Origin: JBFIHF01 sp964411125
GTDB taxonomy: Bacteria; Myxococcota_A; Bradymonadia; Bradymonadales; Bradymonadaceae
DNA: 36,938 nucleotides
Assembly: GCA_964411125.1 (NCBI GenBank)
Contig: CAYPJU010000068.1
Coordinates: 1 to 36,938 of the forward strand
Direction: 5' to 3'
Shown: positions 8,188 to 16,136 of the stretch, in pieces
Position numbering within the stretch: position 1 is the first letter of the stretch
How the letters are laid out: each line of letters starts with the position of its first letter
Program-made: the position numbers and the translations under genes
The notes under the pieces: model-generated
The model's database searches: none
The model's input: the letters and a program-made list of their open reading frames with translations, nothing else
What the model was told of the DNA's origin: nothing

Positions 8188-9416
8188 ACGAGGTCGTAGA
8201 GGGGGACGTGGGGCGGGCGGCGTCGCGGGGGATTGTCTTTCAGGAAGGCGACGACGTCGTGTTCGTCGTCGAACATCGCGATGAGGTCCCCATACGCCTC
8301 CTCCATGTCGCGACGCTGCACGAAGCCGCGGATCAGGTCGTAGACGTCGTGGAATCGCTCCGAGCCGAGGAAGACCATCGGGCTGCGGTCGACGAAGGTC
8401 GCGTAGTGATTCTGCGCGAGGTCCATGAAGACCTCCTGGAGGGTGCCGGCGCTTCCGGGGGCGAAGACGACGCCTCCGCGGGAGATGGCGAGCAGGATGT
8501 CTTCGCGGATGCCGTTCGAGAAGTACTTGGCGACGTTGTCGCAGAAGAGGTTCGTCGGCTCGTGGCCGTAGAACCAGGTCGGGATGGCGAGGCTCTGGCC
8601 CGGGTCGCCGCGGCGGCCGAAACGGGCGGCGAACTCGGGGCTCGCGAGGGCTTCTCTCGCCTCCCAGCCGACCCGCAGGAACTCGCGGATGCCGGTGAGG
8701 TACTCCGGCGTTCCCTCGGCCTTGCCGCCGGAGTAGGTCGGAGCCTGGGCCAGGATTTCGAGAGTGGCGTCGACGACGTCGGGGGAGTCGAAGTTGGCGA
8801 GGTAGGCGCCGAGGTTTCCGGCCTCCATGATTCCGGGGCCACCGCCGGTGGCGACGAGGTACCCTTCGCGGGTCAATTCGCGCCCGAGCCTCACGACGCG
8901 CTCGTAGTAAGGGTCTCGGCGGGACATGTTGTGGCCCCCCATGATCCCGACGACCGCTCGGTTCGTGTGCCGGGCGACGAAGCGCTGCAGCTCGTGATCG
9001 ATGGCGTGATCGTGCAGGCGCTCGGCGAGGCTTTCACGAACGGAGGGGCCGAAGTTCGAGTTTCTGGCGCGGTCGAAGTGCGCGTAGATTCGGAAGTCTC
9101 TCGTGGCGGTGTATCCCCCCTCGTCGTACCCCTCCAGCAGCTCGGCCGCCGTATAGAGCGACCCGCGGTAAGGCTCGAACGGGAGGTTCCCGAGCGACGG
9201 GAACACCAGCGCGCCGCGTCGTTCGACCATCGCGCGCTGTTCGTGGTCGCGAAACGCGCAGTTCAGAAAGAGGGCTCCGTCGAGGTCGACGTCCTCGAGG
9301 CTGTCGATGTCGGAGAGGTCGACGTGGTGCAGAACGCGCGCGGTGATTGCGTGTCCGGCGTCAATCTCGGCTCGAAGGGCGTCGGCGCTTCGAATTTCCA
9401 TCGGGGGGCGTGACAT
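8184..9416 (-). CDS. LOG-family Rossmann-fold nucleotide-binding protein, long form
   Basis: The 410-residue protein has a central lysine-decarboxylase-like/LOG domain: VGIMGGHNMSR at 156-166, GGGPGIMEAGNLGA at 191-204 and PGSAGTLQE at 320-328, the latter being the family's PGGxGTxxE active-site motif with Ser in place of the second Gly. LOG and PpnN enzymes cleave nucleoside monophosphates to base and ribose 5-phosphate; whether this one does is inferred. It is about twice the length of plant-type LOG, with a ~150-residue N-terminal extension and an insertion between the two motifs. The ATG at 9416 has AGGAT about seven bases upstream. It begins just after a terminator hairpin and its stop overlaps the oppA start. 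Confidence 0.85.
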   Translation of the reverse strand: MSRPPMEIRSADALRAEIDAGHAITARVLHHVDLSDIDSLEDVDLDGALFLNCAFRDHEQRAMVERRGALVFPSLGNLPFEPYRGSLYTAAELLEGYDEGGYTATRDFRIYAHFDRARNSNFGPSVRESLAERLHDHAIDHELQRFVARHTNRAVVGIMGGHNMSRRDPYYERVVRLGRELTREGYLVATGGGPGIMEAGNLGAYLANFDSPDVVDATLEILAQAPTYSGGKAEGTPEYLTGIREFLRVGWEAREALASPEFAARFGRRGDPGQSLAIPTWFYGHEPTNLFCDNVAKYFSNGIREDILLAISRGGVVFAPGSAGTLQEVFMDLAQNHYATFVDRSPMVFLGSERFHDVYDLIRGFVQRRDMEEAYGDLIAMFDDEHDVVAFLKDNPPRRRPPHVPLYDLV

Positions 9417-9428
9417 GTGAGATCCTGA

Positions 9429-9465
9429 AAAAAGAAAGGCCGCGCCGAAGAGGGCGCGGCCATCT
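9429..9465 (-). terminator. Rho-independent terminator after the fasciclin gene
   Basis: On the minus strand a perfect 9-bp GC stem (GGCCGCGCC at 9438-9446 pairing with GGCGCGGCC at 9453-9461, 6-nt loop) is followed by the T-rich run TTTCTTTTTT. It lies 22 bp after the fasciclin stop and ends about 13 bp before the LOG start codon, so it could also act as an attenuator for LOG-oppA. Confidence 0.88.
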
Positions 9466-9483
9466 TTCGTCCTCGAAGAACGA

Positions 9484-10086
9484 TTACTTGGCCGAAGCCG
9501 TCGCGTCACCTTCCGGCGGCAGCACGACCGCGTCGATGACGTGGATGACGCCGTTGGTCGCGTCGATGTCGGTCTGGACGACGTTCGCGCCAGCGTAGGT
9601 GACTGCGCCGTCTTCCCCGACGACGACACCGGCTTTCGAGCCCTGGAGGGTCTCGGCTTCCATCGTGGTGACGTCAGCGGCCATCACTTTGCCGGGGACG
9701 ACGTGGAACTTGAGGATCGCCTGCAGCTTCTCCTTCGATTCCGGCTTGAGCAGCTCGGCGACCGTCCCTTCAGGAAGCTTCGCGAACGCTTCGTCGGTCG
9801 GAGCGAAGACCGTGAACGGTCCCGGTCCCTTGAGCGCTTCGCCGAGCTCGGCGGCGTTGATGGCGGAGACGAGCGTGGTGAAGTTCCCAGCCTTCACGGC
9901 GGTGTCCACGACGTCCATCTTCATCGCTTCGGCAGCCTCGTCGTTGGCTTCCTCAGCAACTTCTTCCTGGGCCTCGGCGTTGGCTTCTTCGGCCTGCGCG
10001 TTCGCGTCGTCGGCCATCTTGTTTGCTTCGCTGCTGCTGCAGCCGACGGCCAGGGCAAGGATGAGGACAGTCAATACGTTCTTCAT
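9484..10086 (-). CDS. Fasciclin-domain (FAS1) lipoprotein
   Basis: The 200-residue product begins MKNVLTVLILALAVGCSSSE, a lipoprotein signal with Cys at residue 16. Residues about 20-55 are a repetitive Ala/Glu/Asn segment likely forming a helical linker. Residues about 58-190 are a single FAS1 domain, with the family blocks FTTLVSAINAAELGEAL, GPFTVFAPTDEAFAKLP, LKFHVVPGKV and NGVIHVIDAVVLPP. FAS1 domains act in adhesion or binding at surfaces. An excellent ribosome binding site (AAGGAGAG) lies just upstream of the ATG at 10086, and a promoter (10151-10179) and terminator flank the gene, so it is probably a strongly expressed single-gene unit. Confidence 0.93.
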   Translation of the reverse strand: MKNVLTVLILALAVGCSSSEANKMADDANAQAEEANAEAQEEVAEEANDEAAEAMKMDVVDTAVKAGNFTTLVSAINAAELGEALKGPGPFTVFAPTDEAFAKLPEGTVAELLKPESKEKLQAILKFHVVPGKVMAADVTTMEAETLQGSKAGVVVGEDGAVTYAGANVVQTDIDATNGVIHVIDAVVLPPEGDATASAK

Positions 10087-10150
10087 TTTCTCTCCTTTGA
10101 GAAAAGAGTTCCATGCGAAGCGAATGCCTCGCGTTCCTCGATATCCACGC

Positions 10151-10179
10151 GGAATAGTACAGCGGATCGGCCGTGTCAA
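10151..10179 (-). promoter_or_regulatory. Sigma-70-like promoter of the fasciclin gene
   Basis: On the minus strand TTGACA (10174-10179) is separated by 17 bp from TATTCC (10151-10156). The -35 box is perfect and the -10 box is fair. The predicted start leaves a 5' leader of roughly 60 nt before the fasciclin ATG. Confidence 0.55.
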
Positions 10180-10222
10180 CGTAGCGGGCGCCGCGACGGG
10201 CTTTACCAAAGAATCAGCGTGT

Positions 10223-10252
10223 TTCCGGCGGGGAGGCGGCCGGCCGCCGGAA
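10223..10252 (-). terminator. Hairpin after the kinase gene, possible terminator
   Basis: A perfect 9-bp inverted repeat (TTCCGGCGG at 10223-10231 with CCGCCGGAA at 10244-10252, 12-nt loop) begins eight bases past the kinase stop codon. It lacks a clear T-tract, so termination is inferred from position and stem strength. Confidence 0.5.
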
Positions 10253-10260
10253 GAAGAGCG

Positions 10261-13200
10261 TCAGGCTTCGTCGTCTTCGGCCGCAGAAGGATCTTCCAGC
10301 CGGGGTTGCTCGATCGTGGCGAGGGCGCCGGATAGCTGATCGGGGGTGATGATGCGGACGGGGAGCGAGCGCTGCCCCTCGTCGGTAAACTCGTCGCCAT
10401 CGGAGAGGTCGAAGTCGTACGCTCCGTCGTGGACACCGCTCGGGATGCTGAGGACCTGCACGCGGCCGGTGAAGTCGGGCTCGTCGATAGGCTCGGAGTC
10501 GTCATGAAGATCGACCATGATCGAGTCTTCGTTGGGAAAGTCGACGACCGTGGCGGGGACGGGCCCGTACGGGTCCGCCTCGGCCCCGCTCTTGGAGTTC
10601 TGCGCCGCGTACTCGTCGAGCGAGTCGAGATCGGTCTGCATGATCTCGGCGATGTCGAGCTCGAGGTCGTGCTCGAGCAGCAGGTCGATCGACCGGGTGA
10701 ATGCCTTCCGGGCAAATTCGATCTTGCCGGAGTCTCGGGCGATCCGACCAGCGTAGAGGAGGCCGCGGGCGTGGACGGCGGACGGGGGGAAGTCCGGGAA
10801 GCTGAAGGCGGGTTCGAACAATCGTTCCCACGCCTCCCAGTCGTTCACTCCCGCTGCGCAGCCGAGGAGGGCGTCCTCCAGATGCATGTAGTAGCCGCGG
10901 AGCCCCGATTCGAGCCGCTCGGCGAGCGGCTTGAGGATGTCGTACGCCTCCTGGTAGCGGCCCTGCGCGAGGATCGCTCGTGCGACGTACTCCTTCGATT
11001 TCGCGTACAGCGTGCTGTCGCTCGAGATGGCTGCCCGAAGGGCGAGGGCCTGCCGGTGGAACTTCTCCGCGAGGGGGTAGTCGCCGCGTCGCTCGGCGAC
11101 GAATCCCCAGGTCTCGAAGATCTGCGCCTCGGCCATGACGACGCCGGCGGCCTCGGCGCGTTCGAGGGCTTCGGTGAGGTACGCTTCGGCCTGGTCGAGC
11201 TTTCCGAGCAAGAGCGATGCGGAGGCGAGCTGCTGCTTTGCCCAGACGGCGTGGATCGAGTTGGGCGACATCTTCGCGGCCGTTTCGAGGTGGTCCATCG
11301 CGTCTTCGATCTCTCCCTTGACGAGGAGGAGGTGACCCAACGTGCGATGACACGATGCCTCGAGGCTGCCGTTTCCGGTGGAGAGCTCGAGTGCTTCGCG
11401 CGCTTTCTCAATCCCCTCGTCGAGGTCGGCCCCGTGGATGCTCGCCCACGCCTGCGCCCGGAGGATGCCGGCGAGGGTGCGCTGTCGTTTGGCCGCGCGC
11501 GCGATCGCTTCGGATTTACGGAGCAGCTCGAGCCCGTCTTCGAAGACCTCGGGGTTCTGGCTGTAGATCTTGGGGACCGCTCGTCGGACCCACAGCTCGG
11601 CCCACCGGATGTCGTCGTCGGGGACGTCCATCAGCTCGTAACAACGCCCTAGGAGCTCGTTGATCTCGGTGATCTCGCGCTGTTCGGCGGTCCCGTGTGC
11701 TCGCTGGTACGCCTCTTCGAGGCAGGTCATGGCGAGCATCGGAGAGTTCGCCTCGAGGAAGTGGCGGCCGACTCGCTGGGCCAGGCCGGGGTGTTCCTCG
11801 GCGTAGCGTGTGGTCAACATGCGAGCGCAGAGCATGTTGAGGGGGACCCAGTCGCCGGCTTCTTTGCACTGGGTGCGAATGAGGTCGACGAGCTGTGCGT
11901 TGATGAAGCTGAAGCTCTCGCCGGTGCGCCGGCCGAGCCGTGCGCGTCCGAGCTCGTCGAGGAGTCCCTGATCGACCTTGAGGCGGAGCATCTCGCAGGC
12001 GTGGAGCCACTCGTCGATGTCGACGTCTTCGCCGAGACATGCGGCGAGGAAGATCGCCTTGCGCGCGGCAGGAGCCTCGACTGGTTCGCGGCCGGTCTCG
12101 TCGAGGTTCACGGAGGCGAGGTACTTGATGAGGTAATCGAGGCGGCTCTTCCAGAGCGACGTCGCGTCGCTCGGTAGCTCGGCGGACTCGCCGCGGCGGA
12201 CCGCGAACTCGCCGTCTTCGATCTCGAGGATGCCTCGTTTGATCCAGTCCTCGACGAGCTGAATCGCGAAGAGGGGGCTGCCGGCGGAGCGGCGCGCGAC
12301 TTCGCGGGCGAGCTCCATCGGCAGGTAGAGGTGTTCGCGTACGAGCTCGGCGGTCGCTTCGGTCGCGAGGGGTTGGAGGTCGATGACGTCGACTTCGTCC
12401 ATCGCGATGAGCGACTTGAGCGCCTGCCGGACCTCGGGCCGGTCGTCGAGCTCCTCGTCGCGCAGCGTCATGACGAAGAGTCGCGGGTGGTCCTGGGCGC
12501 CGGGGTTTTCGAGGGACCAGCGCACGAAGTTGATCGAGTCCTGCTCCCAGTGGACGTCGTCGAGCCAGACGAGGACAGGGCGCTCAGGGTTGGTCTGATC
12601 GATGACGTCTCGGACGACCATGTAGCGTTGCTCGGCGTGCGCGAATCGGACCGAATGCGCCGAGGTCGTGCTGGCGTCGCGGAGGTCGCTGCGCATGATC
12701 TCGACGAGGCCGGTGACCATGTTTTCGTCGTCGATGTCGTGCTGTTCGAGGATCGACTCGACGCGGTCTTTGAGGTCGTCGGGGTTCAGCCCGGCGCAGC
12801 GGAAGGCCTGATTGAGCATCCAACTGAGGCCGTGCATCGGCCCGGGGTTGGCGCTGTGGGTGACGGTGAGGGTCGTCGCGGCGCCGATCTCGTCGACGAG
12901 GTTGAAGAACCATTCGGTGAGGCCGGACTTTCCGGTGCCGCCCCAGCCTCGAATGACGACCGCGCGGTGTTTGCGGTCGCGGTGAACTGCCTTGAAGGCG
13001 TCCCACAACTGGGTGCGTTCGTTTTCACGCGCGACGAGCGGGATCGTTCGCAGGCCGAAGAGTCCGAGCCCGGCACCGACGAGGGAGACTTGAGCGCGTG
13101 GGGGCTCGGCCTCTTGCCACGTCATCGGGAGCGGCGGGACGTCGCGGTAGGGGTTCTCCTTGAAGGACTTGCTCATCATGAAGACGCGGACAGCCTCGGG

Positions 13201-14178
13201 GAGCGCGAAGTCCATGCGCGTCGGGAGCATGTCGGTCTCGTCCTGATCGTCGTCGTTGGTCTGCTCGCCGACGATGTTGGAGAACTCTTTGAAGAAGATC
13301 TTGGTGTCGTCGAGCTGCGCGAGCGCCCACGCGGCGTTGGCGGCGGACTTGAATCGATCGTGCGGGTTCTTTTCGGTGAGGCGTCGGATCCAGCCTTCGA
13401 AGCCTTCGGGGACCTCGATCTGCGGATCGAGCTTCGGGAAGGCGTTGTTGATGTGGGCCATCGCGAGCAGCATGAAGGTGGCGCCCTTGAAGGGGAGCTG
13501 CCCCGTCGCGAGGTGGTAGGCCATGATGCCGACGGCGTAGAGGTCGGTCGCGGGCCCGTAGTCTCGCCACTTCCCCATGAACTGTTCGGGGGCCATGTAG
13601 CGCGGCGTGCCGGACGCCTCTTCGGTCGAGCGCGACGTGAGCTCGACCGCGTCGGTTCGCGTGGCGCGGTCGGTCGCGTGGGCGACGCCGAAGTCGGTGA
13701 GGATGATGCGCGGGGGGACTTCGTGGTGGCTACCGAGGAGGACGTTCCCGGGCTTGATGTCGCGGTGGATCACGCCGCGAGCGTGCGCGTGTGCCAGCCC
13801 GCCCAGCACCGCCATCAGGACGTTCTTGAGGTCGCGCCAGTTGAGGGGATCGGTCTGATCGGCGAGCGAGCCGCGGCTCGCGTACTCCATGACGAGGTAG
13901 GGCGCGCCGGGGATGAGGCCGCCGTCGAGCGCCGCGACCTCGTCGGGGAGGACGCCGTAGTCGAAGACCTGGACGATGTTGGGGTGGTTCAGGCGCGCGA
14001 CGGCCTGGACCTCGCGGCGGAACTCGGCCTTGTACTCGGGGACGAGCGCGTTGGGTCCGGTGATCACCTTGATCGCGACCGGCACTCCCTGTTCCGTGTG
14101 CACGCCGCGCCAGATTTCACCCATGCCACCGGTGGCAAACTGGGCTTCGATTTCGAACGGCCCGAGTCGGACGCCCAT
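10261..14178 (-). CDS. Ser/Thr protein kinase fused to ATPase and TPR domains
   Basis: The 1305-residue protein begins with a complete PknB-type kinase domain (about 6-290): glycine loop ATGGMGEIW at 15-23, ATP Lys37, catalytic HRDIKPGN at 138-145, DFG at 162-164 and APE at 196-198, so it should be active. A second block is a STAND/AAA-type ATPase with Walker A GWGGTGKS at 411-418 and Walker B PVLVWLDDVHW at about 534-544. From about residue 780 to 1170 there are many TPR-like helical repeats, including LEEAYQRAHGTAE and AEAYLTEALERAEAAG. A disordered acidic tail follows. No transmembrane span is evident. This kinase-ATPase-TPR design is typical of myxobacterial signalling proteins and is likely to build complexes in the cytosol. 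An inverted repeat lies three bases before the ATG. Confidence 0.95.
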   Translation of the reverse strand: MGVRLGPFEIEAQFATGGMGEIWRGVHTEQGVPVAIKVITGPNALVPEYKAEFRREVQAVARLNHPNIVQVFDYGVLPDEVAALDGGLIPGAPYLVMEYASRGSLADQTDPLNWRDLKNVLMAVLGGLAHAHARGVIHRDIKPGNVLLGSHHEVPPRIILTDFGVAHATDRATRTDAVELTSRSTEEASGTPRYMAPEQFMGKWRDYGPATDLYAVGIMAYHLATGQLPFKGATFMLLAMAHINNAFPKLDPQIEVPEGFEGWIRRLTEKNPHDRFKSAANAAWALAQLDDTKIFFKEFSNIVGEQTNDDDQDETDMLPTRMDFALPEAVRVFMMSKSFKENPYRDVPPLPMTWQEAEPPRAQVSLVGAGLGLFGLRTIPLVARENERTQLWDAFKAVHRDRKHRAVVIRGWGGTGKSGLTEWFFNLVDEIGAATTLTVTHSANPGPMHGLSWMLNQAFRCAGLNPDDLKDRVESILEQHDIDDENMVTGLVEIMRSDLRDASTTSAHSVRFAHAEQRYMVVRDVIDQTNPERPVLVWLDDVHWEQDSINFVRWSLENPGAQDHPRLFVMTLRDEELDDRPEVRQALKSLIAMDEVDVIDLQPLATEATAELVREHLYLPMELAREVARRSAGSPLFAIQLVEDWIKRGILEIEDGEFAVRRGESAELPSDATSLWKSRLDYLIKYLASVNLDETGREPVEAPAARKAIFLAACLGEDVDIDEWLHACEMLRLKVDQGLLDELGRARLGRRTGESFSFINAQLVDLIRTQCKEAGDWVPLNMLCARMLTTRYAEEHPGLAQRVGRHFLEANSPMLAMTCLEEAYQRAHGTAEQREITEINELLGRCYELMDVPDDDIRWAELWVRRAVPKIYSQNPEVFEDGLELLRKSEAIARAAKRQRTLAGILRAQAWASIHGADLDEGIEKAREALELSTGNGSLEASCHRTLGHLLLVKGEIEDAMDHLETAAKMSPNSIHAVWAKQQLASASLLLGKLDQAEAYLTEALERAEAAGVVMAEAQIFETWGFVAERRGDYPLAEKFHRQALALRAAISSDSTLYAKSKEYVARAILAQGRYQEAYDILKPLAERLESGLRGYYMHLEDALLGCAAGVNDWEAWERLFEPAFSFPDFPPSAVHARGLLYAGRIARDSGKIEFARKAFTRSIDLLLEHDLELDIAEIMQTDLDSLDEYAAQNSKSGAEADPYGPVPATVVDFPNEDSIMVDLHDDSEPIDEPDFTGRVQVLSIPSGVHDGAYDFDLSDGDEFTDEGQRSLPVRIITPDQLSGALATIEQPRLEDPSAAEDDEA

Positions 14179-14181
14179 CGT

Positions 14182-14208
14182 TAAACCGTTGTCGAAAGGG
14201 ACGGTTTA
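14182..14208. promoter_or_regulatory. Inverted repeat next to the kinase start codon
   Basis: TAAACCGT (14182-14189) and ACGGTTTA (14201-14208) form a perfect 8-bp inverted repeat with 11-bp spacing, ending three bases before the kinase ATG. No Shine-Dalgarno sequence fits between it and the start. It may be a repressor operator or an mRNA hairpin that limits translation. Confidence 0.5.
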
Positions 14209-14278
14209 GATCTACCACGCCGGGGAGTCGAAAACTACCCGAAGAGAGAAGGGGGGAGGCGCGGGGAGAGCCTCGGTG

Positions 14279-14331
14279 GGGCAACCGGGACCGATTCTGG
14301 GAAGGGGGCTCACGGGGCCTGCCGGTTGCCC
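14279..14331. repeat. 10-bp perfect inverted repeat at the left edge of the hexamer-array locus
   Basis: GGGCAACCGG (14279-14288) pairs with CCGGTTGCCC (14322-14331) across 33 nt. It ends three bases before hexamer array 1 begins, so it may mark one end of a unit. Function unknown. Confidence 0.6.
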
Positions 14332-14334
14332 TCG

Positions 14335-14532
<198 letters not shown>

Positions 14533-14544
14533 CTGGCTTTCGAG

Positions 14545-14683
14545 CGGTGGGGCCGAGGACCGTCTGGTGCGGTCCCCGACCTCGGACTCGCTACCGGACG
14601 ATCGCCCGGAGCATCACCTCGATGGCGATCCAGCGGCAAACGTCGCGGGCAAGCCGCGAGGTGGCTGCCACGCGCAAGCGACA
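14545..14683. other. Non-coding spacer between arrays 1 and 2
   Basis: About 140 bp without a supportable gene. It includes a short inverted repeat, GGACCG (14557-14562) with CGGTCC (14570-14575). It has no recognisable protein match in any frame. Confidence 0.5.
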
Positions 14684-14806
14684 TCGCGATCGAGAACGAG
14701 AACGCGATCGAGAACGAGAACGAGAACGACAACGCGATCGAGAACGAGCGACGAGACCGAGAACGAGAACGAGAACGAGAACGACAACGCGATCGAGAAC
14801 GATAAC
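14684..14806 (-). repeat. Hexamer array 2, opposite orientation
   Basis: On the plus strand this reads as GAACGA/GATCGA units, that is CTCGTT and CTCGAT on the minus strand, so it is inverted relative to arrays 1 and 3. It is less regular: runs of clean units are interrupted by GCGATC and GACAAC variants. Array 1 and array 2 could pair as a long imperfect stem. Confidence 0.85.
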
Positions 14807-14835
14807 GGACACGAGGACGAGGTGGCGACGGGGGG

Positions 14836-14877
14836 CGCAGCACCCTCACCCGAAGGGCGCGCAGCGGGGGTGCTGCG
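14836..14877. repeat. 10-bp perfect inverted repeat upstream of the four-helix-bundle gene
   Basis: CGCAGCACCC (14836-14845) pairs with GGGTGCTGCG (14868-14877) across 22 nt. It lies between array 2 and the frameshifted gene. It could be a leader structure or an element boundary; nothing else supports either. Confidence 0.55.
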
Positions 14878-14950
14878 GCACCCGCGCCGGCGGTCGGTCC
14901 CCGGGCGCAGGGTTCGGGCGCCGGCGGCACCCGTTCGCGGAGCCAACCGC

Positions 14951-15284
14951 ATGAACCGCGACGACTTCGCCTACCCCCCCCCGCGAACGCCTCGACTGCT
15001 ACCGACTCGCCGTCGCCTTTGCCCGCTGGCTACGCGCTACGCGCTTTCCGCGCGGCTCGGCCGACCTGCGGCGGCAGGCGCTGCGGGCTGCCGACTCCAT
15101 CGTGCTGAACATCGCGGAAGGCGCCGGGCGGCGCGGCGACGCGGCCAGGAACCACTTCAGGATCGCGCTCGGCTCGGCAGCCGAGGTGTGCGCGGTGCTC
15201 GACCTCGTCGGGCTGGCGGGTGGAGCGGAGCGCCAGGACGAACTGCGGCGGATCGGAGCGATGCTCGCGGTGCTCAGCCGCTGA
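14951..15284 (+). pseudogene. Four-helix-bundle protein (S23/IVP family), frameshifted in a poly-C run
   Basis: The frame ending at 15284 carries the family's signature region: a Leu-Asp-x-Tyr start, LRRQALRAADSIVLNIAEG and GRRGDAARNHFRIALGSAAE, matching the 23S rRNA intervening-sequence / four-helix-bundle family (TIGR02436), normally about 110-120 residues. That frame has no start codon before the conserved region. The ATG at 14951 opens a fitting N-terminus (MNRDDFAYPP) in another frame. The two join perfectly if the nine-C run at 14974-14982 had eight C. So the gene is broken, phase-variable, or the assembly carries a homopolymer error. The function of this family is not known; relatives include the Avd protein of diversity-generating retroelements, but no reverse transcriptase is here. 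Confidence 0.82.
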
Positions 15285-15291
15285 TGCGGCT

Positions 15292-15313
15292 GCGGGCGGC
15301 CGTGGCCGCCCGC
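15292..15313. repeat. 10-bp hairpin after the four-helix-bundle gene
   Basis: GCGGGCGGCC (15292-15301) and GGCCGCCCGC (15304-15313) form a perfect stem with a 2-nt loop, seven bases after the stop codon. No T-tract follows; hexamer array 3 begins at its last base instead. Confidence 0.7.
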
Positions 15314-15414
15314 TCGATCTCGGTCTCGATCTCGGTCTCGATCTGGATCTCGTTCTCGATCTCGTGCTCGATCTCGTTCTCGATCTCGTTCTCGTTCTCG
15401 TTGTCGTTGTCGAC
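15313..15414 (+). repeat. Hexamer array 3, 16 units of CTCGNN
   Basis: Sixteen in-phase units (15313-15408), 14 with intact CTCG (exceptions CTGGAT and GTCGTT), then a degenerate GTCGAC. Orientation and composition match array 1, and both contain three CTCGTT followed by GTCGTT near their 3' end. It stops about five bases before the stop codon of the convergent gene at 15419-16081. Confidence 0.9.
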
Positions 15415-15418
15415 GCCT

Positions 15419-16081
15419 TCACTCCATGTCGATCACCGCGTCGCCATCGGTCGCGGTCGGAAGGCGCGGAGCGCTCGAGCGCGACAGGGCGAGTTTGGCG
15501 GCGATGGCGGTGCCTCCGGCCACGGCGGCGGCGCTGAGGGCGCCGATGGGGCCGGTGAGGGCGACCACTCCAGCGACGGCGGCGACGCCGGCGCCGGAGG
15601 CGAGGGCGCCGGTGGCGGTCTCGCGGGCGACGTGCCGGGCCGCGGAACGCCGATCGAGGTCGCCGCGGCGGTAGCGGATCGTCGCTTCGGCGCCGCCGAT
15701 GACGGCATCCATCGCCCCGCCGAGGGCAGCGGCTCGACCGACGCCTCTGAGGACCTGGCCCGCTGCGACGCGGGCGGCTGCGCGCGCGGTCTCTCGCGTC
15801 GTGGTCTTCACCACCTGCCCGGCGGTCTCCTGCGCCAACGTCGCCGCGGCGGGGACCGCTTCCGCTCCGACGTCGACGACGATCCGGGGCACGATGTCCC
15901 CGAGGGCGCGGCGTGCGCCGACTTCTGCGCCGGAGCGGATCGCCTGGCGGGCGGGCTCGTCGAGGAAGAGCCGCCCCCCGGCTTCGAAGAGCACCTCGCT
16001 CGCGGGAAGGATCGTGGTCGCCTGCGAGCCCGCGATCGTCGCGCGGAGTGTGTTGGCGGTTTCGTCGGTGGTGTACGTCAT
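15419..16081 (-). CDS. Small-residue-rich probable membrane protein of unknown function
   Basis: The 220-residue product has no signal peptide. Residues about 30-125 are rich in Ala, Gly, Arg and Val, with alternating helical segments (ARAAARVAAGQVLRGVGRAA). Residues about 155-200 form two glycine-zipper-like hydrophobic segments (GALASGAGVAAVAGVVAL and GALSAAAVAGGTAIAAKLAL), likely a membrane hairpin. Such hydrophobic hairpins occur in pore-forming and membrane-inserting proteins but also in many uncharacterised ones, so no function is assigned. The gene ends against hexamer array 3 and begins 55 bp from the stop of the next gene, same strand. Confidence 0.72.
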   Translation of the reverse strand: MTYTTDETANTLRATIAGSQATTILPASEVLFEAGGRLFLDEPARQAIRSGAEVGARRALGDIVPRIVVDVGAEAVPAAATLAQETAGQVVKTTTRETARAAARVAAGQVLRGVGRAAALGGAMDAVIGGAEATIRYRRGDLDRRSAARHVARETATGALASGAGVAAVAGVVALTGPIGALSAAAVAGGTAIAAKLALSRSSAPRLPTATDGDAVIDME

Positions 16082-16136
16082 GGGGCCTCCCGGGTTCCGT
16101 GGAAGAACAATCGGGCGGGCCCCACATTCCGCGGGG

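Noticed and set aside
12331..14184. A 617-residue open frame antisense to the kinase gene
   Set aside because: The opposite strand holds a full kinase domain with all motifs; the antisense frame is rich in Asp, Val, Glu and Gly and shows no domain. High GC with strong codon bias makes such shadows.
14951..15284. Diversity-generating retroelement (Avd-like gene)
   Set aside because: No reverse transcriptase, template or variable repeat, or target C-type lectin gene is present; the gene is better placed in the general four-helix-bundle family.
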